From DASUTB01 sp036374835 (GTDB lineage: Bacteria > Actinomycetota > Actinomycetes > Jiangellales > Jiangellaceae), in contig DASUTB010000066.1 of the NCBI GenBank assembly GCA_036374835.1, forward strand, positions 1 to 38,780: DNA of 38,780 nt. Reading direction: 5' to 3'. The position numbers and the translations under genes were made by a program. A model generated the notes under the pieces. The model worked only from the letters and a program-made list of their open reading frames with translations. It searched no databases and was not told where the DNA came from. This document shows, one piece after another, positions 32,509 through 38,780 of this stretch. Within the stretch, counting starts at the first letter, position 1. Every line of letters begins with the position of its first letter.

Positions 32509-33460
32509 ATGAAGATCGCGTTGCTCGGCACTGGGTTCGGTCAGGCCCATGCCGCCGTCTACGCCCAACCCTGACGTGGACGAAGTGGTCGTATTCGGCC
32601 GGACACCGGAGAAACTGGCGACGATCAGCGACGAGTTCGGGTTCGCAACCACCACCGACCTGGACGCCCTGGTCAATGACGGCTCGGTGGACCTGGTGGA
32701 CATCTGCCTGCCCACCCCACTGCACGAGGACGTCGCAGTGCGGGCCCTGCACGCCGGCAAGGACGTCCTCATCGAGCTGCCCCTGGCCGCCACCCTCGAC
32801 GACGCGCAGCGGATCGTCGCCGCCCACCGGGCCACCGGCCGGCGGGCCTTCGTGGACATGTTCTCCCGGTTCAGCCCCGCCAACCACCAGCTACACGACG
32901 CGGCGGCCGACCAGCGCTACGGGCGGCTGAAGGTCTTGGAGATCGAAGGCCGCACCGCGCTGCTCTGGCCGGGATACGACCTCAGCCTGCACACTCTGGC
33001 GCTGGACATGATGCACGCCGACTTCGACCTGGTCATCGGCCTGCTCGGCTACCCCAACACCGTCCAGCTTGTCGGCACCGATGGCCCGAACGGCCGCGGC
33101 TCGGCCGCCGAGGTCCTGCTCGCGTACCCGGCCGCGTTCGTCCGCTGCACAAGTTCCTCGCTGATGCCACAGCCCTATGGGATGCGCGGTGGCTGGCGTG
33201 CCACCTTCACGGGTGCCGTGCTCGACTTCGCCATGAGCGCCGGATTCACCGGCCAAGGCCCGACCACCCTCACCGAATACACCGCCGCCGGTGAACGTGT
33301 GATCGAGTTGCCCGCCATCAGCCCCTATGCGGCGATGATCGACCACGTGCTGGCCTGCCTGGCCGAGGCGGTCGACAACCGCATCGAGCCCGCCAGCGCC
33401 CTCCCAGCGCTCGAACTCACCCTGGACGTCCAGCGCCGCCTCAGCCAATCCGTCGGCTAG
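32509..33460 (+). pseudogene. Gfo/Idh/MocA oxidoreductase, frameshifted
   Basis: The ATG at 32509 (GGAGG 8 bases upstream) starts MKIALLGTGFGQAHAAVYAQ, the Rossmann N-terminus, but reaches TGA after 21 codons. One frame over, the rest continues without a break: PDVDEVVVFGRTPEKL, the DLVDICLPTPLHEDVAVRAL motif, and the C-terminal domain to 33460. Removing one C from the runs at 32564-32571 would restore 316 residues. The family carries out NAD(P)-dependent sugar or inositol oxidation or reduction. The usual EKP motif is ELP here (VLIELPLAATL), so the conserved Lys is missing even in the intact frame. An ATG at 32549 could give a shorter protein lacking the NAD-binding glycine loop, which would not be active. 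Confidence 0.8.
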
Positions 33461-33754
33461 CCCCTCCGGCTCCAGCCGACCAGGGCGGGGCCAGCTGCCT
33501 CCGTCACAGTGGGGCCGCGCAGGGTCGACACCACTACCGGGTCTCCGCTCGCGCGCGGTGTCCACGCCGCAACGCCCTGGGGATTCCCAGCTTGACAGGT
33601 GCAGAGAAGCGCAGACCGTACGGCGGGAGTGGCTGGCCACGTTCTTGAAGCGGAGGACCGCCCCATTGTTCATCAGCGGGCTCAACGGGTACGAGCTGGA
33701 TGGCACAACCATGCATGCAGGCAACAGAGTGCGTCGGCTCGAAAGGAGGTGCGG
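33461..33754. other. Stretch without recognisable gene
   Basis: Nothing supported was found on either strand between the oxidoreductase and the tiny ORF at 33755. Long open frames on the minus strand continue antisense through the oxidoreductase gene and are judged shadows. Confidence 0.4.
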
Positions 33755-33868
33755 ATGTCGACGCGTCGCCAGACTGGTCGCGCAGAGCCTCGGTTTGAGG
33801 ACCCACTGCCATTGGCTCAAACACAACCACGCCGCAAGCAGCCCGAGGGGGCGTTTATGTCGCGATAG
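33755..33868 (+). CDS. Possible 37-residue protein with perfect Shine-Dalgarno
   Basis: The ATG at 33755 is preceded by AAAGGAGGT (33742-33750), a full complement to the 16S rRNA end, at good spacing. The product is small, basic and proline/glutamine-rich (MSTRRQTGRAEPRF, then AQTQPRRKQPEGAFMSR). No family is recognised. Its position near the right end of the island is where excisionase or transfer genes often lie, but nothing in the peptide shows such a role. It may be the surviving N-terminus of a longer gene. Confidence 0.35.
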   Translation: MSTRRQTGRAEPRFEDPLPLAQTQPRRKQPEGAFMSR

Positions 33869-33885
33869 GTGGCCGTTGCTGGTGC

Positions 33886-34176
33886 CTATTGTTGATCGTT
33901 CCAGTGGGCGAGGATCTGGAGTCGTCCGCCCACGGCGCCGATATAGGCGCGGATAGTGTCGAGCTGGACGTGTCCGAGTGCTGCCCGCTCGATATCGCTT
34001 ACCCGTGGCTGGGAGATTCCCATGGCCTGGGCTACGTCGTGTTGCGTCAGGCCACGCTCCGCGCGCAGCCGGGCTAGCTGGTTGATTGCCAGCTCGTGTA
34101 GCGGTAACTCGGTGGGCGACGCATTGTGATCTCCGTCCTCATGGGCACTGTAATGCGTACCGCGTGGTTCAGGCAT
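33886..34176 (-). CDS. XRE-family helix-turn-helix protein, HigA-like
   Basis: 96-residue DNA-binding protein. An N-terminal tail of about 30 residues precedes the helix-turn-helix (about 34-72: LARLRAERGLTQHDVAQAMG, ISQPRVSDIERAALGHVQLD). The C-terminus TIRAYIGAVGGRLQILAHW is typical of HigA and RelB-type antitoxins of toxin-antitoxin pairs. GGAG lies 9 bases before the ATG at 34176. No HigB/RelE-like toxin is seen on either side: upstream is the arm-site repeat and tRNA-Lys, downstream the tiny ORF. It may be an orphan antitoxin or an element-maintenance regulator. Confidence 0.8.
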   Translation of the reverse strand: MPEPRGTHYSAHEDGDHNASPTELPLHELAINQLARLRAERGLTQHDVAQAMGISQPRVSDIERAALGHVQLDTIRAYIGAVGGRLQILAHWNDQQ

Positions 34177-34260
34177 GTGCTCGCTCTCCGGATCGACTCA
34201 GATGGGCTCTCTGGCCAGGCGATCTTACGCAGACCGAGGTATAACGCAGACATTATATCT

Positions 34261-34282
34261 CGTGCCACGAACCGTGCCACGA
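34261..34282 (+). repeat. Paired CGTGCCACGA repeats next to attR
   Basis: CGTGCCACGA at 34261-34270 and 34273-34282, 12-base period, 44 bases inside attR. Related copies occur near the left end (24882; 27475-27496). They are probable arm-type binding sites of the lost integrase. Confidence 0.4.
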
Positions 34283-34325
34283 CGGACGGACGCCCGCCTG
34301 GAGATGACGTTTGCACAGGTCAAAG

Positions 34326-34400
<75 letters not shown>

Positions 34401-34491
34401 GTGGACGTTGCCTCGCAATCGTAGCCGCGAGGCCATGGAGGCAACGACCGATTACTGTATCAGCGTTCCCGCCGATCCTTGAAATCAGTGA

Positions 34492-34881
34492 TCACAGCAC
34501 GATGCCGGCGATCGCACCCATCGCGAGCAGCTTCACGAGCCAGTCGCCGGCGTGTGCGACAGCGAGACGTGGTTTGGTGCCTTCGTGGACGATCGCTCCG
34601 ACCCACAATATGACGGGGAAGGCGATCCACAGCGCGAGGCCCAGCAGGAGCCCGCTCCACCACGAACCGATGTCCATCTGCGCCGCAACGCCTACCAGGA
34701 CGGCTGCCAGCACCAGATTGCGGATGATCTCCACAACAGGTACCACCCAGCCCGGTCGCTCCGTCGAGTCGGACACGCCGAGGTCGGCCAGCCAGCCGCC
34801 GATCAGCATGTAGTACACGAAGCCGAGCACGAAGCCTGCGCCGGTGGCGAGGACGACGGCGAGCACGATGTTGTCAGTCAC
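34492..34881 (-). CDS. DUF1761 domain membrane protein
   Basis: 129-residue protein with four hydrophobic segments: about 4-30 (IVLAVVLATGAGFVLGFVYY), 50-66, 76-98 (GLLLGLALWIAFPVILWVGA) and 110-128. The GFVYYMLIGGWLADLG stretch is typical of the DUF1761 family, whose function is unknown. Its start overlaps the upstream SRPBCC gene's end by 8 bases, so the two are co-transcribed and probably coupled. It is the first gene right of tRNA-Lys outside the island. Confidence 0.75.
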   Translation of the reverse strand: MTDNIVLAVVLATGAGFVLGFVYYMLIGGWLADLGVSDSTERPGWVVPVVEIIRNLVLAAVLVGVAAQMDIGSWWSGLLLGLALWIAFPVILWVGAIVHEGTKPRLAVAHAGDWLVKLLAMGAIAGIVL

Positions 34882-35551
34882 GGTCGGTCTCCTCCAGCCA
34901 GGACTTGAGGTGGCTCAGGCGCTCGCGCCACCACTGCTTCATGGTCGCGACCTCGTCCGCGTCGGTGAGGCGGACGTGGTCGACGGTGATCGTGGCTTTG
35001 CCCTCGTCCTTCGCCACGATAATGACGTGGACGCGGCTCGGGCCGCCGTCCCAGTCGAACCGGGCGCGTTCGGGGCGGGTCGCCGTTCGCTCGGTCAGCT
35101 TGGCGTCCGGCAGCCAGTTCTGGCGCAGGGCGGCGTCCACGATGGCGTCATAGAGCCGCTCGGCACTGACCGCGACCGTCCGGGACACCGAGGCGCCGTA
35201 CCCGTCCGAACGCTCGCCGATCTGCCGCCCGCGGCGGGCGCGCTCGTAGCTGGTGGTGACGGCCTGGGCGTTCCACGCCAGCGGATCGATGCCCAACTCG
35301 CCTGCGACGAAGCGGGCGATTTCCCGATGCGGCTTGTCGAGCGCGCCCCGGTTGTCGAGCAGGTCGAACCACTCCTCCCAACCACGGCCGGTGCGCTCGC
35401 GGATGGCGTCGTCGGACGTGACGAGCGGGGCGTCGTCCTCGCTGGTGATGGGCTTGGCGGCGAGCAGCTGTGCGCGGGCCGCCGTGTAGCTCTCGCCGGT
35501 CTTGGCCATCCGGGACCGGACGAGGTGCTTGAAAGATCGGTGCCTGGTCAT
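34874..35551 (-). CDS. DUF4287 + SRPBCC (START-like) domain protein
   Basis: 225-residue soluble protein. It begins HRSFKHLVRSRMAKTGESYT, a short motif common in actinobacterial proteins of this type. A DUF4287-like segment follows at about 50-100 (WEEWFDLLDNRGALDKPHRE, AVTTSYERARRGRQ). The SRPBCC/AHSA1-like ligand-binding domain is at about 108-220 (SRTVAVSAERLYDAIVDAAL, RVHVIIVAKDEGKATITVDH, MKQWWRERLSHLKSWLEE). The ATG at 35551 has GGAGGT 7 bases upstream; open frame further upstream has no support. The fold binds hydrophobic ligands in related proteins; the ligand here is unknown. It forms an operon with the DUF1761 protein. Confidence 0.8.
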   Translation of the reverse strand: MTRHRSFKHLVRSRMAKTGESYTAARAQLLAAKPITSEDDAPLVTSDDAIRERTGRGWEEWFDLLDNRGALDKPHREIARFVAGELGIDPLAWNAQAVTTSYERARRGRQIGERSDGYGASVSRTVAVSAERLYDAIVDAALRQNWLPDAKLTERTATRPERARFDWDGGPSRVHVIIVAKDEGKATITVDHVRLTDADEVATMKQWWRERLSHLKSWLEETDRD

Positions 35552-35716
35552 GACGTGTACCTCCATGACGACCCGTCGCGACTCACGCTCGCCACGTCCG
35601 CCGGAAAGGACACACTCGACCGGCGCCCCGAGGGCAACAAGGCCCCCTTTGCCTCCACACCGCCGGCGGCGTGAGCGCCGGAAACGGAGGTTGGGCGCAG
35701 GGCTGCGCCATGCATG

Positions 35717-35746
35717 ATCGTACAACGCGGCCTCAGCGGGTGTCGA
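35717..35746 (-). promoter_or_regulatory. Probable promoter of the SRPBCC-DUF1761 operon
   Basis: On the minus strand TCGACA (35746-35741) and TACGAT (35722-35717) are separated by 18 bases, a good housekeeping match. Transcription would start near 35710, giving a leader of about 160 bases. Confidence 0.45.
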
Positions 35747-35777
35747 GCGTCCGGTCCTTGCGACGCCCGCCGCGGCG

Positions 35778-36578
35778 TTACCGGCGGAGCTTGTACGGAG
35801 CGTCGACCGTCCCGTCCGGACGCACCCTCTCCTTCAGGTATTGGCTGAACGTGCGCTGGCCGTGAATGCCGTCGCTGGTGATCATGTGGTGCCCGGCGCG
35901 GAATCCGCCGGCCACCTTGCCCGGCAACGGTACCTGGACGACGCGCCGGCCCTTCTTGGTCAGTTCGAGATAGGTGCGCACCATGTCGGCGGCGTTCTCG
36001 ATGCGCGGCCCGCCCATGTCGGCAGCGCGGCCGGCGGGTTCGCCGAGCACGAGCTCGGCCATGCGGATTGCGACCTCGTTGACGTCGACGGGCTGGCCCT
36101 GGAAGCCGCGCGGCACGATCGCCACCGGTGGTTTGGTGAGGATCTGGAGGAACAGCAGCGCGAGGTCGTGAAACTGGGTCGTGCGGAAGATCGTCCAGGG
36201 AAGCCCGGAGTGCTGGATCAGTTCCTCGCACTCCAGCTTCGCCTTGTAGTACCGGAACGGTATGCGGTCGATTCCGACGATGCTGATATAGGCGACGTGG
36301 GGACGTCGGTTGCCCGCGGCGACCAGGAGACGACGGGTCTGCTCGACGTCACGCCGCGGGCGGCGATAGTCGGCGGCGGTGGCGCAGTGCGCGATGACGT
36401 CGACCCCGTCGACTGCGGCCTCGAGGCCCTCGCCGGTCTCGAGATCCCCACGGACGACGTCCGGATTGTCGGACGCGCGGCGGCTCAGCGTCCGGACGTC
36501 TGCCCGTCCTTCCAACTGCTTTACGAGCGCACTGCCGAGGACGCCGGTACCTCCGGTGACAAGCACGGTACTCATCAT
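35778..36578 (-). CDS. NAD(P)-binding SDR-like (NmrA-type) protein
   Basis: 266-residue atypical short-chain dehydrogenase. The N-terminal dinucleotide-binding loop VLVTGGTGVLGSALVKQL is intact. Further motifs are DVIAHCATAAD, ISIVGIDRIPFRYYKAKLE (holding the Tyr-x3-Lys pair) and RTTQFHDLALLFLQ. This is the NmrA/complex-I NDUFA9-like branch, often of unknown substrate. It starts at tandem ATGs (36578 and 36575). There is no ribosome site, but TAGACT lies 5 bases upstream as a -10, so the mRNA is probably leaderless. It is divergent from guaB, with 63 bases between starts, so both promoters overlap. Confidence 0.85.
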   Translation of the reverse strand: MMSTVLVTGGTGVLGSALVKQLEGRADVRTLSRRASDNPDVVRGDLETGEGLEAAVDGVDVIAHCATAADYRRPRRDVEQTRRLLVAAGNRRPHVAYISIVGIDRIPFRYYKAKLECEELIQHSGLPWTIFRTTQFHDLALLFLQILTKPPVAIVPRGFQGQPVDVNEVAIRMAELVLGEPAGRAADMGGPRIENAADMVRTYLELTKKGRRVVQVPLPGKVAGGFRAGHHMITSDGIHGQRTFSQYLKERVRPDGTVDAPYKLRR

Positions 36579-36641
36579 GCGGCAGTCTAGCCGTCGCGCT
36601 GGCTACGATAGGAGCGACGCCGAAGAGCCTGTGAGGTCCTC

Positions 36642-38147
36642 GTGAGCATGCCGGACAAATTCGCACCCGTCGGGCTGACGTTCGACGACGTTCTGCTGGT
36701 GCCGGGGGAGTCGGACGTCATTCCGAGTGACGTCGACACCACGACCCGGGTATCGCGGAACATCTCGGTCAAGATCCCGCTGCTGTCGTCCGCGATGGAC
36801 ACCGTCACCGAGGCGCGGATGGCGATCGCGATGGCGCGTCAGGGCGGGCTCGGCGTCATCCACCGCAGCATGTCGATCGAGGAGCAGGTGCGCCAAGTCG
36901 ACATGGTCAAGCGGTCCGAGTCCGGCATGGTGACCGACCCGATCACGACCGGACCGGACAACTCGCTCGCGGACGTGGACGCGCTGTGCGCCCGCTACCG
37001 CATCTCGGGTCTTCCGGTCGTCGACGACAAGGACGTGCTGGTCGGCATCGTCACCAACCGCGACCTACGCTTCGTGCCGCCGGGCGAGCACGAGTTGCGC
37101 CGGGTTCGCGAAGTGATGACGCCGATGCCGCTGGTCACCGCTCCGGTCGGGGTCGGACGCGAGGACGCGATGGCGCTGCTGGCCGAGCATCGCATCGAGA
37201 AGCTGCCGCTGGTCGACGAAGAGGGCCACCTACGCGGTCTGATCACGGTGAAGGACTTCGTCAAGTCCGAGCAGTACCCGAACGCGACCAAGGACGGTGA
37301 GGGCAGGCTGCGGGTGGGTGCGGCGATCGGCTTCTTCGGCGACGCGTGGGAACGCGCGATGGCGCTCGTCGAGGCCGGGGTGGACGCAGTCGTGGTGGAC
37401 ACCGCACACGGCCACACGAACGCGTTGCTCGATATCGTCCGCAAGCTCAAGGGCGAACCGGCTGCCGCGGACGTCGACATCATCGGCGGCAATGTGGCCA
37501 CGGTGGAGGGCGCGCAAGCGTTGGTGGACGCCGGAGTGGACGGCGTCAAGGTCGGTGTCGGGCCCGGCTCGATCTGCACGACGCGGGTCGTCGCCGGCGT
37601 GGGAGTGCCGCAGGTGACGGCGATCCACGACGCCTCGACCGCATGCGCGCCGGCCGGTGTGCCCGTGATCGGGGACGGTGGCTTGCAGTATTCCGGCGAC
37701 ATCGCCAAGGCCATCGTGGCCGGTGCGGATGCGGTGATGGTCGGGTCGCTGCTGGCTGGCTGTGATGAGAGTCCCGGCGAGCTGATCTTCGTGAACGGCA
37801 AGCAGTACAAGTCGTACCGCGGCATGGGCTCGCTCGGCGCGATGCGCAAGCGTGGCGCCGCCACCTCCGGCTCTCGGGACCGCTACTTCCAGGCAGACGT
37901 CTCCAGCGAAGAGAAGTTGATCCCCGAAGGTGTCGAGGGCCAGGTGCCGTACCGCGGGCCGCTCGGCGCCGTCGCGCACCAGCTGGTCGGCGGGCTGCGT
38001 CAATCGATGTTCTACAGCGGTGCGGCGACCGTGCCTCAGCTGAAGGAGCGCGGGCGGTTCGTCCGGATCACCGCGGCCGGGCTCAAGGAGTCGCATCCGC
38101 ACGACATCCAGATGACCGCCGAAGCCCCGAACTACACCACCCGCTAG
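36642..38147 (+). CDS. guaB: Inosine-5'-monophosphate dehydrogenase
   Basis: Catalyses NAD-dependent oxidation of IMP to XMP, the committed step of guanine nucleotide synthesis. 501 residues, the usual bacterial length. The N-terminal barrel start is TFDDVLLVPGESDVIPSDVD, followed by SSAMDTVTEARMAIAMARQG. Twin CBS domains are at about 95-210 (VTDPITTGPDNSLADVDALC, REVMTPMPLVTAPVGVGRED). The catalytic loop is GVGPGSICTTRVVAGVGVPQ with Cys312, and the mobile flap contains YKSYRGMGSLGAM. The GTG at 36642 (GAGGT 5 bases upstream) or the ATG at 36648 may start it. TACGAT (36604-36609) is a likely -10. It is a housekeeping gene and marks intact chromosome right of the island. Confidence 0.98.
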   Translation: MSMPDKFAPVGLTFDDVLLVPGESDVIPSDVDTTTRVSRNISVKIPLLSSAMDTVTEARMAIAMARQGGLGVIHRSMSIEEQVRQVDMVKRSESGMVTDPITTGPDNSLADVDALCARYRISGLPVVDDKDVLVGIVTNRDLRFVPPGEHELRRVREVMTPMPLVTAPVGVGREDAMALLAEHRIEKLPLVDEEGHLRGLITVKDFVKSEQYPNATKDGEGRLRVGAAIGFFGDAWERAMALVEAGVDAVVVDTAHGHTNALLDIVRKLKGEPAAADVDIIGGNVATVEGAQALVDAGVDGVKVGVGPGSICTTRVVAGVGVPQVTAIHDASTACAPAGVPVIGDGGLQYSGDIAKAIVAGADAVMVGSLLAGCDESPGELIFVNGKQYKSYRGMGSLGAMRKRGAATSGSRDRYFQADVSSEEKLIPEGVEGQVPYRGPLGAVAHQLVGGLRQSMFYSGAATVPQLKERGRFVRITAAGLKESHPHDIQMTAEAPNYTTR

Positions 38148-38155
38148 GTGGGCTG

Positions 38156-38177
38156 GGTCGACCGCGCGCGATCGACC
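38156..38177. terminator. Bidirectional hairpin between guaB and the VOC gene
   Basis: Near-perfect 22-base palindrome (arms GGTCGA and TCGACC around CGCGCG, one mismatch pair) in the 65-base gap between convergent genes. A T-run is missing, as usual in this genome type. Confidence 0.5.
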
Positions 38178-38212
38178 GAACCCGAGCGAAATCAGCCGGC
38201 AGCGCCGTACGG

Positions 38213-38614
38213 TCAGATTTCCCGGGAGGACAGCACGCAGAACTCGTTGCCTTCCGGGTCGGCCAGCACGTCCCACGGCACGTCGCCGGACTGGCCGACG
38301 TCCACCCGGGTCGCTCCCATGTCGAGCAGCCGGGCGATCTCGGCGTCGCGGTCGTCGCTCGTGTGCGGCGCGAGGTCGATGTGGAGGCGGTTCTTCACCG
38401 TCTTGTCCTCCGGGACGGGCACGAACACGAGTCCCGGCGGGACCTCCTCCCATCGCATGGAGCGAAGCTTCTCCTCGCTCGCGTAATCAGGGACAAGGAC
38501 CACCTCGTTGTCCGCCTCGTAGATCGGTTTCCAGCCCAGGGCTTCGGCCCACCAGCCGGCCTGGCTCTTGACGTCATGGCAATCGATCACCGTGGTGTAC
38601 CAGCGCAAACTCAT
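38213..38614 (-). CDS. VOC (glyoxalase/bleomycin-resistance) superfamily protein
   Basis: 133-residue protein with the paired beta-alpha-beta-beta-beta modules of the vicinal oxygen chelate fold. First module: YTTVIDCHDVKSQAGWWAEA, then LGWKPIYEADNEVVLVPD. Second: RLHIDLAPHTSDDRDAEIAR and WDVLADPEGNEFCVLSS. His in LHIDL and Glu in GNEFCVL are at usual metal-ligand positions. Members range from glyoxalase-like enzymes to antibiotic-binding proteins, and this small form is usually annotated only by fold. It is convergent with guaB. Confidence 0.88.
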   Translation of the reverse strand: MSLRWYTTVIDCHDVKSQAGWWAEALGWKPIYEADNEVVLVPDYASEEKLRSMRWEEVPPGLVFVPVPEDKTVKNRLHIDLAPHTSDDRDAEIARLLDMGATRVDVGQSGDVPWDVLADPEGNEFCVLSSREI

Positions 38615-38633
38615 GGGACCCTGTCTAACGGTA

Positions 38634-38658
38634 AATGCGGACGCGCACGGTCCGCATT
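38634..38658. promoter_or_regulatory. Inverted repeat upstream of the VOC gene
   Basis: 9-base perfect arms AATGCGGAC (38634-38642) and GTCCGCATT (38650-38658) with a 7-base spacer, 20 bases upstream of the VOC start. It could be an operator, or a terminator for a gene beyond the window. No supported gene is seen from 38659 to the end. Confidence 0.35.
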
Positions 38659-38780
38659 CGGATGGCGGCCTGCTCCGACGGACGGCACTTCGATTGAATT
38701 CGTCGACCTCGATGGATGGCGACTCCGACTATCCGGACATGCGTGGCGAATTGGCGCAGTGGTGACCGACGAATCCAATC

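Noticed and set aside
31639..32883. Minus-strand open frame of about 414 codons
   Set aside because: It crosses the ZAS-Asp23, Asp23-like and Gfo/Idh genes antisense and has low-complexity composition. Only the separate frame at 32160-32360 shows a protein-like motif.
32549..33460. Gfo/Idh ORF starting at 32549 as an intact gene
   Set aside because: That ATG has no ribosome site and removes the Rossmann glycine motif that is encoded just upstream in another frame; a frameshift explains the data better.
37230..38453. Minus-strand open frame of about 407 codons across guaB and the VOC gene
   Set aside because: guaB is certain on the plus strand. The antisense product is Arg/Gly-rich without motifs.
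38568..38765. Plus-strand frame at the right edge
   Set aside because: It begins inside the VOC gene and shows no ribosome site or domain. The stretch beyond 38659 is left unannotated.

Overview
The window is GC-rich chromosomal DNA of an actinomycete (Actinomycetota). Supporting signs are the strong G/C third-position bias, frequent GTG starts, 4-base overlapping operons, probable leaderless starts, an ECF41 sigma factor, a SARP/AfsR regulator, a CUT1 sugar transporter without its own ATPase, and very large RHS/Hint secreted proteins. I cannot name the genus.

Layout. (1) 1-2.2 kb: a DUF6069 membrane protein, an ECF41 (SigJ-like) sigma factor and a divergent hemerythrin-domain protein. (2) 2.2-9.6 kb: an oligosaccharide-use operon consisting of a lipoprotein binding protein, two permeases, a LacI regulator and a cytoplasmic GH3 glycosidase. 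Matching operator-like sites precede the binding protein and the regulator. (3) 9.6-9.95 kb: an unrecognised reading frame and an IS21-type transposase scrap. (4) 9.95-23.4 kb: a SARP/AfsR-type regulator transcribed away from a translationally coupled pair of giant secreted proteins. The first has DNRLRE and two LamG domains. The second is an RHS protein of about 2263 residues with a Hint autoprotease and an unrecognised 129-residue C-terminal domain. (5) 23.5-24.4 kb: an alpha/beta hydrolase with an Asp nucleophile. (6) 24.8-34.4 kb: a 9.55-kb island bounded by a 45-bp direct repeat that is the 3' part of tRNA-Lys(CTT); the intact tRNA lies at the right end. (7) 34.5-38.8 kb: ordinary chromosome (DUF1761, DUF4287/SRPBCC, NAD(P)-binding SDR-like protein, guaB, VOC protein).

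The island has no surviving integrase. It carries a group II intron with a frameshifted maturase, a serine-recombinase scrap fused to a truncated CBS-domain gene, an Asp23/Gls24 envelope-stress module, a frameshifted Gfo/Idh/MocA oxidoreductase, a tiny ORF with a perfect Shine-Dalgarno and an orphan HigA-like regulator. The Asp23 module is the best candidate for an interesting system. One arm of a divergent promoter encodes five overlapping or closely spaced Asp23/AmaP-like genes. The other arm encodes an ECF sigma factor, a protein that joins a zinc anti-sigma motif to an Asp23-like domain, and a third Asp23-like protein.

The second candidate is the SARP - LamG - RHS/Hint locus, which has the architecture of a polymorphic secreted toxin but shows no adjacent immunity gene.
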